From NCBI GenBank assembly GCA_020162035.1, contig JAIUNM010000008.1, positions 62,001 through 126,000 of the forward strand: a stretch of DNA of 64,000 nt. Direction: 5' to 3'. Below the pieces are notes generated by a model, which was not told the DNA's origin, searched no databases, and worked only from the letters and a program-made list of their open reading frames with translations. How positions within the stretch are numbered: position 1 is the first letter of the stretch; each line of letters begins with the position of its first letter. This DNA comes from Bacteroidota bacterium. GTDB lineage: Bacteria > Bacteroidota > Bacteroidia > B-17B0 > Aurantibacillaceae. Shown here piece by piece: positions 1-8,806 of the stretch. The position numbers and the translations under genes are program-made.

Positions 1-593
1 TTGTATATTATAGTGTATTTTTTATTTGGCACAGAGTAATCTATAGTTATTGCAATAGAATCATTTGAAATAGTATTAGGGTATGGGTAATGTTTAGCAT
101 CAAATGGTGATGGTAAGCCTGCAATTCTTACGCTATCTAATGCGTTAGCTTTTGCGGTAAATGTTTCGTTTGTTTTGTTATTTTTAATTGTTAGCCTGTA
201 CTCACCATCGGTAAATAATTTATCGTTTGTAAAATAAACACGTTGCTTTGAACTGAAAACACCTGCTGATGTTTCTAAAACTTTTTCTCCAAAAACTACA
301 GTTTGGTTTTGGTAACTAGCGTTAACTTGCGCACCATTTACAAATCTATTTAAAGTTACTGTAAGTTCGCCTGCAGGGTAATTTACAGAATCGGCTACTT
401 TAGCCATATCTAAAGCATTGCCTTCGCCTAAAAATGTTTTATTTATACGAATAGTTTGTTCGGGTAATTGAGGGCACAACACCGCATAAACATTTGGAAT
501 ATCTTTATACGGTGCGTTTACTTGTAATTTATTTTTACAACTAAAAAACAAACCAACAAACAACAATACTATAATTAATACATTTATCCTCAC
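1..593 (-). CDS. Surface lipoprotein, DUF4249-like (3' end outside window)
   Basis: The reading frame is open from a GTG at 593 to the window edge, so the C-terminus is missing. The first residues (MRINVLIIVLLFVGLFFSC) form a lipoprotein signal with a cysteine at residue 19. The following sequence (residues about 30-190) is a beta-rich extracellular-type region with motifs such as IPNVYAVLCPQLPEQTIRI. It resembles the DUF4249 lipoproteins of Bacteroidota in layout, but this is a resemblance only. No in-frame ATG lies near the signal peptide, which supports the GTG start. It is transcribed divergently from rho. It is probably exported to the outer membrane; function unknown. Confidence 0.6.
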   Translation of the reverse strand, partial: MRINVLIIVLLFVGLFFSCKNKLQVNAPYKDIPNVYAVLCPQLPEQTIRINKTFLGEGNALDMAKVADSVNYPAGELTVTLNRFVNGAQVNASYQNQTVVFGEKVLETSAGVFSSKQRVYFTNDKLFTDGEYRLTIKNNKTNETFTAKANALDSVRIAGLPSPFDAKHYPYPNTISNDSIAITIDYSVPNKKYTIIY

Positions 594-749
594 TTTGTAA
601 AGGTATAAAATTATTTTAAAAATATTTTTGCATTCAAATTATTTTTAGTAAACTTGCCACCGATTTCGTTAATTGTTGTAATTTCTTTACAACTATAAAA
701 TCTAAAAACAATATTATCTTTTATCTATAAAAATATTATCTATTAAATT

Positions 750-2339
750 ATGTTCGAAGTAATGGACTTAAGCGCACGCGCTTTACCTGAATTAAAAGAA
801 ATTGCAAAAGGCTTTGCAATTGATTCAAAAGGCTTATCTAAAGCAGATTTGGTATTAAAAATTGTTGATGCTCAAATTGCTAACCCAACTTTAGCTGCTA
901 ATTTGGCTACTAAATTTGTAAAAAATGAAAAAGCAGAAAACATTACAACTAAACCAATTAAAGAAGATAAAGTTGCCAAAGAAAAACGTCCACGTAAAGT
1001 AAAACTCGATCCAATACCAGATGAAATTATTTCAGAAACCATTGTTAACTCAGATACAGAAGAAATTCCACAACAAGAGACTAGTAAAATTGATGAAGTA
1101 ATTTCTGAAACAAATAACGAAAGCATCGAGGTACAAAGTGGAGATGAGGTAACTTTAGATGTAACAAAAGACCAACAAGAGGTAGAGCAAATTAAAAAAC
1201 CAGAAAAGGTATATTACAATTTTGATAACATAGTATTTACAACTGGCGTTTTAGAAGTTATGCCTGACGGATATGGCTTTTTAAGAAGTTCAGATTATAA
1301 TTATTTAAACTCACCTGATGATGTTTATGTATCTCAATCTCAAATAAAATCTTTAGGGTTAAGGCCTGGAGATGTTGTAACAGGCGGTGTGCGCCCACCA
1401 CGTGAAGGCGAAAAATATTTTCCGTTAATTAAAGTAGATAAAATTAATGGCAGAGACCCAAGTTATGTGCGTGATAGAGTAATGTTTGATTATTTAACAC
1501 CATTATTTCCTTACGAAAAATTAAAGTTAACCGGCCATGGGCAAGAAAACTTAAGCACTCGAGTTATGGATATGTTTGCTCCAATTGGTAAAGGGCAAAG
1601 GGGTTTAATAGTTGCGCAACCAAAAACAGGTAAAACAGTATTATTAAAAGATGTTGCCAACGCAATTGCTGCCAACCACCCAGAGGTTTATTTAATTATT
1701 TTATTAGTTGATGAGCGCCCAGAAGAGGTTACAGACATGGCACGAAGTGTAAAAGCAGAAGTTGTGAGTAGTACTTTTGATGAACCAGCTGAAAAACACG
1801 TTAAAATTGCAAACATAGTTTTGGAAAAAAGTAAACGTTTAGTTGAGTGCGGGCATGATGTTGTTATTTTATTAGATAGTATTACACGTTTAGCTCGAGC
1901 TTACAACACAGTATCGCCTGCAAGTGGAAAGGTTTTAACAGGAGGAGTAGATGCAAATGCTTTGCATAAACCAAAACGTTTTTTTGGTGCAGCGCGTAAA
2001 ATAGAAGGAGGAGGTTCTTTAACCATTTTAGCTACAGCATTAACAGAAACAGGCAGTAAAATGGATGAAGTAATTTTTGAAGAATTTAAAGGTACTGGTA
2101 ATATGGAATTGCAGTTAGATAGAAAGTTAGCAAACAAACGTATTTATCCAGCAATTGATTTATTAGCATCTTCAACACGAAGAGATGATTTATTAGTTGA
2201 TAAAGAAACCTTAAGCAGACTTTGGGTATTGAGAAAACATTTAGGAGATATGAATCCTCAAGAAGCTATGGAGTTTTTATTAGACAGATTAAAAAAAACA
2301 AAAAGTAACGAAGAGTTTTTAGTTAGTATGAATGGATAA
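750..2339 (+). CDS. rho: Transcription termination factor Rho
   Basis: Rho is the hexameric RNA-dependent ATPase that ends transcription of untranslated RNA. The 529-residue protein has the Rho N-terminal helical domain (about 1-45), a charged, low-complexity linker (about 55-150), the cold-shock-like primary RNA-binding domain (about 160-225, with GYGFLR and DVYVS), then the RecA-like ATPase. Walker A is QPKTGKT near residue 290 and Walker B is VVILLD near 371. The Q/R-loop region with [20 protein letters not shown] follows. It is longer than the roughly 420-residue E. coli protein because of the linker, as is common in Bacteroidota. The ATG at 750 is the first start compatible with the N-terminal domain. 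Identification is secure. Confidence 0.98.
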   Translation: MFEVMDLSARALPELKEIAKGFAIDSKGLSKADLVLKIVDAQIANPTLAANLATKFVKNEKAENITTKPIKEDKVAKEKRPRKVKLDPIPDEIISETIVNSDTEEIPQQETSKIDEVISETNNESIEVQSGDEVTLDVTKDQQEVEQIKKPEKVYYNFDNIVFTTGVLEVMPDGYGFLRSSDYNYLNSPDDVYVSQSQIKSLGLRPGDVVTGGVRPPREGEKYFPLIKVDKINGRDPSYVRDRVMFDYLTPLFPYEKLKLTGHGQENLSTRVMDMFAPIGKGQRGLIVAQPKTGKTVLLKDVANAIAANHPEVYLIILLVDERPEEVTDMARSVKAEVVSSTFDEPAEKHVKIANIVLEKSKRLVECGHDVVILLDSITRLARAYNTVSPASGKVLTGGVDANALHKPKRFFGAARKIEGGGSLTILATALTETGSKMDEVIFEEFKGTGNMELQLDRKLANKRIYPAIDLLASSTRRDDLLVDKETLSRLWVLRKHLGDMNPQEAMEFLLDRLKKTKSNEEFLVSMNG

Positions 2340-2359
2340 TTTTTCTTAAAGTAATTACA

Positions 2360-2893
2360 ATGAATAAAAAAGCGTTAATAGTAGGTTTACTATACAGTGT
2401 TTGTTACATAATTTATAAATTAATTTTATTTTTAAATCATTTAACTTTCGAAAAATTTTGGTTTAATTTTGCACATATTATTTCTGTTTTAGCGCTTATT
2501 CCTTTTTTTGTTATTAGTATTTATTGGATAAAATCTAAAGATTACAACGGAACAATAAGTGGAAAAGACGCAGCCAGAATGGCTTTAACTACATTTGCTG
2601 TTGCATTAATTTTAACAGCCATATATAATTATGCCGAGTTTAAAGTTTCTTTACCACAGCAAATAGAATATTATAAAAGCGAAACGCATTATAAAACAAT
2701 GCTTGAACTACAAGCCAAAAACGCTTCAAAATTTAAAGTAGAACAAATTCCAACAATTATTGACGAGCAAATTGCTAGTTTATCTGCAATTAAAGCTACA
2801 ACAGGTAAATTGTTTTCTATGCTAATACTTGGTATGTCGGGCGCGTTTATTTGTGCATTAATAATGAAAGGTGGTAAAAAAACAGTTATTTAA
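2360..2893 (+). CDS. Small integral membrane protein, DUF4199-like
   Basis: This 177-residue protein begins 20 bases after rho and may be cotranscribed with it. It shows hydrophobic segments near residues 5-25, 38-57, 75-93 and 150-170. A polar region at about 100-145, containing KSETHYKTMLELQAKNASKF, lies between the third and fourth segments. This arrangement matches the DUF4199 family of Bacteroidota inner-membrane proteins, often found beside envelope or lipid genes. No catalytic motif is visible and the biochemical role is unknown. The family assignment is by architecture and should be treated as probable, not proven. Confidence 0.65.
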   Translation: MNKKALIVGLLYSVCYIIYKLILFLNHLTFEKFWFNFAHIISVLALIPFFVISIYWIKSKDYNGTISGKDAARMALTTFAVALILTAIYNYAEFKVSLPQQIEYYKSETHYKTMLELQAKNASKFKVEQIPTIIDEQIASLSAIKATTGKLFSMLILGMSGAFICALIMKGGKKTVI

Positions 2894-2954
2894 TTTGTAA
2901 GTTAATAGCTTTAATCAATAAATTACTTACTTCAATCATTTTATGCTGTTTTTA

Positions 2955-2986
2955 TTTGTAATTTTAAAAACAATAAGTTATCTTTG
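2955..2986 (+). promoter_or_regulatory. Bacteroidota-type promoter for the 3021 lipoprotein gene
   Basis: TTTG at 2955-2958 and TATCTTTG at 2979-2986 are separated by 20 bases, matching the Bacteroidota -33/-7 pattern TTTG / TAnnTTTG. Transcription would begin near 2991, giving a leader of about 30 bases before the ATG at 3021. Confidence 0.65.
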
Positions 2987-3020
2987 GTAGTAATATTCCA
3001 TTGCTAAAAGTTTAAGGTTT

Positions 3021-3578
3021 ATGAAAAAAAATTTATATATATCGTTTTTAACTGTTGTTTTACTTTCAGTTATTATAATTGCTTGTACAAAAAAGAAAGA
3101 TAATGGTGCTATAACACCTACGTATAAAGAGGCTGCAGGCGGTACAGCAGGCAACCCTAATGTTGGTAACCAAACTGTAACAGGCACAAACACTGTTACA
3201 AATCCTGCTACATCTAACTCACAATTAATTGCAGGCGGAAGCGGTTGGTTAAATTCAGCTTGCGTTACTAGCAGTAGTTTATCTGTTAAAGGTACAAACG
3301 GTACATCTAATGTTACAATTACTTTTGGTACAATTTTACCTCCGGGTAGCACAACATTACAAGTAGCATCAACTCCAATTGGTAACTCTGCATGTTCTGT
3401 TGTTGTAGATAATGCTCCTAATCAACCTTCAGGTATTACCTGGTATGGTAAATCGGGTACGGTAATTGTACAAACAAACTCTACTGGTATAAATGCACAA
3501 TGTATTGGTGTACAATGCGCTCAACAAAACTTTAATTTCCCTACTGTTTCAGTATCTGGCAGCGTATCTTGCCAATAA
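3021..3578 (+). CDS. Secreted lipoprotein of unknown function
   Basis: I do not recognise this 185-residue protein. It begins with a hydrophobic signal ending in IIIAC at residue 22, followed by the charged stretch TKKKDN, so it is a lipoprotein. The rest is rich in Ser, Thr, Gly, Asn and Val and looks like a small beta-sandwich. Several cysteines (in LNSACV, NSACSV, NAQCIGVQC and VSCQ) could form disulphides outside the cytoplasm. It stands alone between a clear promoter (2955-2986) and a hairpin terminator (3602-3630), so it is probably a single-gene transcript. Confidence 0.75.
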   Translation: MKKNLYISFLTVVLLSVIIIACTKKKDNGAITPTYKEAAGGTAGNPNVGNQTVTGTNTVTNPATSNSQLIAGGSGWLNSACVTSSSLSVKGTNGTSNVTITFGTILPPGSTTLQVASTPIGNSACSVVVDNAPNQPSGITWYGKSGTVIVQTNSTGINAQCIGVQCAQQNFNFPTVSVSGSVSCQ

Positions 3579-3601
3579 TTAAAAAATAAATAAAATTTTA
3601 G

Positions 3602-3630
3602 AAGCCAAATTAACGTTTGGCTTTTTTATT
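3602..3630 (+). terminator. Rho-independent terminator after the 3021 lipoprotein gene
   Basis: The stem AAGCCAAA (3602-3609) pairs with TTTGGCTT (3616-3623) around a six-base loop and runs into a T-rich tract, 23 bases after the stop codon. Confidence 0.8.
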
Positions 3631-3707
3631 TGTGTTAAACTACGCTTAAATATTGTCGTTTTTTTACTTAATTAGTATATTTATGACCTCACTTAACTTG
3701 TTATGAT

Positions 3708-6062
3708 ATGATTAAAATCATTAATTATTTCGCTTTTATTTTGTTATTTATAAGTACAAAGTTTTTCGCGCAAAACATTCAAAACAATCCTAAATCTAAT
3801 CATGGAAACAAATTTGAACAACTTGGCACAATATTACCTACACCAAACGAATACCGTACCGCTAGTGGCTCGCCTGGTGCAAAATATTGGCAACAACAAG
3901 CAGATTATGATATTGATGTTAAGTTAGATGAAAAAAACTTATCAATTATAGGCACCGAAACTGTTACCTATCACAACAATGCTCCCGAAAGTCTTTCTTA
4001 TTTATGGTTACAGTTAGATGAAAACCAACACGACCCAACAAGCGACAACCATACTTGGGACGAAAACAAAGTAAACGAACCTATTACTCCAAATACAATA
4101 GACGCACTTGAAAAAAAACATTTACAAGAATTAGGCGATAAAATTGATGCAGTTACTGATGAATTTGGAAAACCACTTAAATACACCATTAACCAAACTA
4201 TGATGCGAATTGACTTACCAAAACCTTTACTAAATAAAGGTAAATTTAAGTTTATAGTTAAGTGGCATTATAAAATGATTGAGCGCACACGTTATGGCGG
4301 ACGTGGAGGTTACGAACCTTTTGCCGAAGATGGTAACTGTTTATTTACTATGACTCAATGGTTCCCTAGAATGTGTGTTTACAGCGATTTTCATGGTTGG
4401 CAAAACAAACAATTTACTGGTAGGGGCGAATTTGCCTTAGCTTTTGGTAACTATAAAGTAAAAATGACTGTACCAGCCGATCATATTGTTTGCTCAACCG
4501 GCGAATGTCAAAATTACGCACAAGTTTTAAGTCCAGCTCAATTAACACGTTGGCAAAAAGCACAAACAGCAACAGAACCTGTTGAAATTGTTCTATTAGA
4601 TGAAGCAAAAAAAGCAGAAACAAATAAAAGTACTGCAACTAAAACTTGGATTTTTAAAGCAGATAGCGTTAGAGATTTTGCTTGGGGAAGTTCGCGTAAA
4701 TTTATTTGGGATGCAATGGCAATTAATAATTACGGAAAAAAAGTAATGTGTATGAGTTTTTACCCTAAAGAGGCTTATGGACTTTATAGAAAATATTCAA
4801 CTAAAGTTGTTGCGCATACAATAAAAACATACAGTAAATATTCGGTAAACTATCGTTACCCCGTTGCGCAAAGTATTGAAGCTGCTAACGGAATGGAGTA
4901 CCCAATGATTTGTTTTAATTTTGGAAGAACTGAAAAAGATGGTACTTATGCTGAAGGTATAAAAAACGGAATGATACTCGTTATTATTCATGAAGTTGGG
5001 CATAACTTTTTCCCAATGATAATTAATAGCGATGAGCGCCAGTGGAGTTGGATGGATGAAGGTTTAAATACTTTTATACAATATTTAACCGAAAAAGAAT
5101 TTGATGTAAATTATCCATCGGGGCGAGGGCCTGCATATAAAATTACAGATTATATGCGCTTACCAAAAAAATATTTAGAGCCAATAATGGTAAACAGCGA
5201 AAATATAATAGATTTTGGCTCTAACGCATACGGCAAACCAGCAACAGCATTAAATATTTTACGTGAAACAGTAATGGGACGAGAATTGTTTGATTATGCA
5301 TTTAAACAATATTGTAACAAATGGGCATACAAACATCCCGAACCAGCAGACTTTTTTAGAAGTATGGAAGATGCAAGTGCAGTTGATTTAGATTGGTTTT
5401 GGAGAGGTTGGTTTTATGATACCGACCCTGTAGATATTTCAATAGACACAGTTAAAGCGTTTCAAATTGTTCAAGGTAAAGCTATTGTAGTTAAGACAGA
5501 CACTGTTAGATATATGCCAAGGAAAAAAAATAATTTTGAAAGTATAACTCAAATTAATAATAAAAAAGCTGGTGTTAAATCATTAATTGATATAGATACA
5601 ACATTACGCGATTTTTATTACACCTATGTGCCCGAAGAAAAAATGATAGAAGAAGTTCGTACGCATAATGATAATATTGAGGTAATGAATGATGACGATT
5701 TTAGTAATTACCAAAATAAATTTTTATACGAAATAAAATTTTTAAATAAAGGAGGCTTAGTTATGCCTATTATAATTCAATTTAATTATGAAGATGGAAG
5801 CTCTGATATTGAAAGAGTGCACGCATATGTTTGGCGCAAAAATGAAAATGAAGTAACTAAAACTTTTGTAAAAAACAAAAAAGTACAAAGCATACAATTA
5901 GACCCGTACAAAGAAACTGCTGATATTAACGAAAATAATAATTTGTGGAATGTTAAAGAACAACCTAGTAAATTTAGAATGTTTAAAGAAAAAACTAACG
6001 CAGCAAAACCACGTGGTCAAAGCACTGGTAGCAACCCTATGCAAAAAGAAAAAGCTAAGTAA
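3708..6062 (+). CDS. Secreted M1-family zinc metallopeptidase
   Basis: This is a 784-residue exported gluzincin-type aminopeptidase-like enzyme. Residues 1-21 (ending FFAQN) form a signal peptide. An N-terminal beta domain (about 50-250) begins with the M1-typical DYDIDVKLDEKNLSIIGTE. The zinc site is H428-E-V-G-H432 with the third ligand E451 in WSWMDEG, exactly the HExxH-x18-E spacing of clan MA(E). The canonical GAMEN exopeptidase motif appears in the variant form NGMEYP, as in many Bacteroidota M1 homologues. A C-terminal helical and beta region follows and ends in a basic tail. It has no type IX sorting tail that I can recognise, so it may be periplasmic. Substrate unknown. Confidence 0.92.
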   Translation: MIKIINYFAFILLFISTKFFAQNIQNNPKSNHGNKFEQLGTILPTPNEYRTASGSPGAKYWQQQADYDIDVKLDEKNLSIIGTETVTYHNNAPESLSYLWLQLDENQHDPTSDNHTWDENKVNEPITPNTIDALEKKHLQELGDKIDAVTDEFGKPLKYTINQTMMRIDLPKPLLNKGKFKFIVKWHYKMIERTRYGGRGGYEPFAEDGNCLFTMTQWFPRMCVYSDFHGWQNKQFTGRGEFALAFGNYKVKMTVPADHIVCSTGECQNYAQVLSPAQLTRWQKAQTATEPVEIVLLDEAKKAETNKSTATKTWIFKADSVRDFAWGSSRKFIWDAMAINNYGKKVMCMSFYPKEAYGLYRKYSTKVVAHTIKTYSKYSVNYRYPVAQSIEAANGMEYPMICFNFGRTEKDGTYAEGIKNGMILVIIHEVGHNFFPMIINSDERQWSWMDEGLNTFIQYLTEKEFDVNYPSGRGPAYKITDYMRLPKKYLEPIMVNSENIIDFGSNAYGKPATALNILRETVMGRELFDYAFKQYCNKWAYKHPEPADFFRSMEDASAVDLDWFWRGWFYDTDPVDISIDTVKAFQIVQGKAIVVKTDTVRYMPRKKNNFESITQINNKKAGVKSLIDIDTTLRDFYYTYVPEEKMIEEVRTHNDNIEVMNDDDFSNYQNKFLYEIKFLNKGGLVMPIIIQFNYEDGSSDIERVHAYVWRKNENEVTKTFVKNKKVQSIQLDPYKETADINENNNLWNVKEQPSKFRMFKEKTNAAKPRGQSTGSNPMQKEKAK

Positions 6063-6207
6063 ATTCTTTTTGCATTTTTAGATTTTAATCTTTTAATAGT
6101 TCCAAAAGTTAAGATTGCGCTTGATTTATAAAAAGAAAAGAAAAACCCGTCATTAAAGTTTGGATTTTAATTATATGCTATAGAATTAAGCAAACTAAAA
6201 ACTGTAC

Positions 6208-6469
6208 ATGAAAGTAGCTTTTAAATTAGACATTATTAGAAAACTCTTAAAAGAACAAGCCTTGAGGTAATGAGCAGTTAACGCCAAGTATTTTATTATA
6301 AGTAATTAGAGGGAAAAGATTTTAAAATAAAAAATGAACTTTATAAATTTAGAACGAGATATCTTAAAAAGATGTATAGTATCTCCTCGTAGAACAACAA
6401 GCTGTATATAGCTTTATTATAAACCTTAAAGATGAATTTCCTTTAGAGAAAACACATAAATGTATATAA
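6208..6469 (+). pseudogene. Possible degraded IS3-family (IS150-like) transposase remnant
   Basis: This lies in the 477-base gap between 6063 and 6539, which has no intact gene. Three short frames, each shifted against the last, resemble consecutive parts of an IS3-type OrfA and the start of OrfB. The first is MKVAFKLDIIRKLLKEQ from 6208. The second is NELYKFRTRYLKKMYSIS from about 6333, like the leucine-zipper region. The third is LVEQQ...INLKDEFPLEK from 6386, like the helical start of OrfB. Stop codons interrupt every frame. The order is right for a decayed element, but each match is short and read by eye, so the call is tentative. I saw no clear terminal repeats. Confidence 0.35.
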
Positions 6470-6494
6470 TTCAAACACATTGATATAAAAACAA

Positions 6495-6520
6495 AAAAGC
6501 CGCTCTATTGAGCGGCTTTT
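6495..6520 (-). terminator. Terminator after the 6540-7502 lipoprotein gene
   Basis: An 11-base perfect stem, AAAAGCCGCTC (6495-6505) with GAGCGGCTTTT (6510-6520), closes a TATT loop. It lies 19 bases past the minus-strand stop codon and has A/T tracts on both sides. It could therefore also stop readthrough from the plus strand. Confidence 0.85.
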
Positions 6521-6539
6521 AAATTTAATTTATCAAAAA

Positions 6540-7502
6540 TTAGTTTTGAGTAAATACACTTAAAGTAATATTTTGAGCATTACGGTTTTCGTTGCTAAAT
6601 AAACCATTAGGGAATGTAGCAGCGTTATTGTAAACACCAGTTTTACCTGTAACAGTAGATGTAACAACTAAAGTTGTACCAATGTTAACAAGTGTATCAC
6701 GAGTTTTAACTAAATCATCAACCCAAATTTTAGCATTTTGGTTAAATCCACTTGTACCAGCAGCAACAGTAGCTAAACCAGTAAAGCTATAACGACCAGC
6801 AGCATCAGTTGTAGTTGTATAGATTTTTTTCATTAATGAAGTTGGATCTTTATCAAATTCGCATAATACAGTTACTCCAGAACCAACAGGGATGTTAGTT
6901 GATGAGAAAGCAGGAGCTGTAGTTGGAGTAGCGCGTGATTTTAATGCTAAGTCAATAAAAATTTGACCACTAGCTTGTGCAGTTCCAATTTGAGTTGAAT
7001 TTGGATTTGAACTTACAGCAGAGAAACCAGCTGTGTAATTTTGAGTTTGGTTTGAACCTGAAGACACATTGTAAGTATTCATATAACCAATAAACGTACC
7101 AGGGTAACCAACTTTAGTAACACCATTAATTAATGTATCTAAAGTTCCATTCCAGCTTTCGATAGTTAAGAAACCAGAAGCACTATTTAAACCTGGAGTT
7201 TTAATAGTTAATGAATATCTACCATTTGCATCAGTAGTTGCATTGTAAACGTTATAACCCATAGCTTGAGAACCTGGATATAAAGCTGATTTTGCAACAC
7301 GGAAAGAAACAGGTACACCAGCAGCAACTACTTGTCCTGTTGTCCAGTTACCAGATGCATTGTGAGTAATAATGTTTTTAGATACAACACCACTTAAAGT
7401 CATTGAACCTGTTGTGTCAGTAACTTCTAAAGTATTTTCTTTTTCTTTTTTACAAGCAACAAATAAAGTTGCGATTGATAAAGCTATTGCTATTTTTTTC
7501 AT
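6540..7502 (-). CDS. Lipoprotein with two carboxypeptidase-regulatory-like beta repeats
   Basis: The 320-residue product starts with a lipoprotein signal ending LFVAC at residue 17, then KKEKEN. Two regions with the same pattern follow. One is about 35-115 (GVPVSFRVAK ... TTDANGRYSLTIKTP) and the other about 185-275 (GVTVLCEFDKD ... TTDAAGRYSFTGLA). Both contain the DAxGRYSxT signature of carboxypeptidase-regulatory or SdrD-B-like beta-sandwich modules. Such modules usually bind or scaffold at the cell surface and have no enzymatic role. The gene lies 35 bases downstream of a beta-barrel gene (7538-8542) with no promoter visible between them, so they are probably cotranscribed. Function unknown. 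Confidence 0.75.
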   Translation of the reverse strand: MKKIAIALSIATLFVACKKEKENTLEVTDTTGSMTLSGVVSKNIITHNASGNWTTGQVVAAGVPVSFRVAKSALYPGSQAMGYNVYNATTDANGRYSLTIKTPGLNSASGFLTIESWNGTLDTLINGVTKVGYPGTFIGYMNTYNVSSGSNQTQNYTAGFSAVSSNPNSTQIGTAQASGQIFIDLALKSRATPTTAPAFSSTNIPVGSGVTVLCEFDKDPTSLMKKIYTTTTDAAGRYSFTGLATVAAGTSGFNQNAKIWVDDLVKTRDTLVNIGTTLVVTSTVTGKTGVYNNAATFPNGLFSNENRNAQNITLSVFTQN

Positions 7503-7537
7503 TTTATTTAGTTTTAATTTTTATTAATTTGTTAATT

Positions 7538-8542
7538 TTAGAAATGGAACATTAAAGTAATTGCACCTGAACCACCATTTAAGTTAGTGTTACCCAATAA
7601 GTTATTCATTGAGAAACCATTGTTGCTATTGTTATCAACCGAGAAACCTTTTTGAGCTTCGCGAGAATCAATATCAACTGTTTCATTAAATACTTTAGGT
7701 CCATCTTGTGCATTTTGATAAACTTCACGTACTAAAGTTTGTCCACGTCTCCAGTTTAAAGCATAACCCCAACCAAATTCAGCACCAACTGAAATTTTAG
7801 GAGCGAAGAAATACTCAACACCAATAAAACCACGTAAACCTAAACGGAAATTACCACGCTCACGCACTGATAAGTTACGAGTTACCCTTTGGTTAGCAGG
7901 GTTTTGAGTAGTAATTGCACCTGAATTAAAGTTGTTAACAAAATCAACACCTGTAGTAATATCTCCACTAAAGTTGTTGCCATAAGTGTTAAATTGACGA
8001 GCGCTTGTGCCACCAATCATAAATTCACCACCATAAAAACCTTGTAATCTTCTGTATCCACGACGCATTTCGTAACCTACAGCTAAGTTAATATTACTTT
8101 TGCTATAAGTTGCTTTATCATCTACTCTTAATAATTGAGCAGCTTGTTGGTCGTTAACAGTTCCAAAAGAAGCATCGTAACGAGCTTGAGCATCTTGAAC
8201 TTGGTAAACAAAGTTACCAGAAGTTGTGTTTACAGAAACTCTTGCACGAATTGCTGTTGTGTTAGATAAAAAATATTTACCTACAATTTGGTTGTTAGTG
8301 TTGTTAACGTATCCGTTAGCATTTGAGTTTTGTGCACCAACTGCTTGGTTTAATCTAACAGCATTAACTAAAACGTCCATTACTGGGATTGCGTTAAAAC
8401 CTAAACCAATATCACCTGCTTTAGGCAATATTTCATGACCTTTTTTGTTTTTAACTACCTTGTCATCATCGGTAGTAGCTTCCTGAGCTGTTGCAAAAAA
8501 ACTTGCTACCAAACTTGCTGCAATAAGGAAATTTTTATTCAT
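7538..8542 (-). CDS. Outer membrane beta-barrel protein
   Basis: A 334-residue protein with a signal peptide cleaved near residue 19 (FFATAQEAT). Alternating hydrophobic and aromatic strands continue to the C-terminus, which ends GAITLMFHF, a terminal phenylalanine strand typical of outer membrane barrels. Segments such as INLAVGYEMRRGYRRLQGFYGGEFMIGG and IGVEYFFAPKISVGAEFGWGY are barrel-like. It is first in a probable two-gene unit with the 6540-7502 lipoprotein and is preceded by a strong promoter match. It may be a small porin-like or structural barrel, and the downstream lipoprotein may be its partner. No substrate can be inferred. Confidence 0.75.
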   Translation of the reverse strand: MNKNFLIAASLVASFFATAQEATTDDDKVVKNKKGHEILPKAGDIGLGFNAIPVMDVLVNAVRLNQAVGAQNSNANGYVNNTNNQIVGKYFLSNTTAIRARVSVNTTSGNFVYQVQDAQARYDASFGTVNDQQAAQLLRVDDKATYSKSNINLAVGYEMRRGYRRLQGFYGGEFMIGGTSARQFNTYGNNFSGDITTGVDFVNNFNSGAITTQNPANQRVTRNLSVRERGNFRLGLRGFIGVEYFFAPKISVGAEFGWGYALNWRRGQTLVREVYQNAQDGPKVFNETVDIDSREAQKGFSVDNNSNNGFSMNNLLGNTNLNGGSGAITLMFHF

Positions 8543-8566
8543 ACTAGTTTTTGTTAAAATTTAGCG

Positions 8567-8598
8567 CAAAGATAAACAAAATTATTTAATCGACCAAA
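8567..8598 (-). promoter_or_regulatory. Bacteroidota-type promoter for the beta-barrel/lipoprotein unit
   Basis: Reading on the minus strand, TTTG (8598-8595) and TATCTTTG (8574-8567) are 20 bases apart, a full match to TTTG / TAnnTTTG. The leader to the ATG at 8542 would be about 20 bases. Confidence 0.7.
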
Positions 8599-8782
8599 TA
8601 GTTTAATTAACCTTTCAACAAAATTTTGTTTATGATTGGGGAAATTTAATGGTTTTTGTTAATCTTTTTTACGAATGGTAGGTTTTACTTTGTAAATTGC
8701 ATAGTAATTTGAAATTTTGCACAAGTAAATTAGATTTAATCTAAATTAACTATTTGTTAAATTCTGATTCTATTTATAATAA

Positions 8783-8790
8783 TATATTTG
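8783..8790 (+). promoter_or_regulatory. -7 promoter box for the OmpA-like gene
   Basis: TATATTTG at 8783-8790 matches TAnnTTTG and lies 16 bases before the ATG at 8807. The nearest upstream TTTG (8753-8756) is 26 bases away, longer than usual, so only the -7 element is convincing. Confidence 0.45.
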
Positions 8791-8806
8791 CAAAAAATTT
8801 AAAAAC

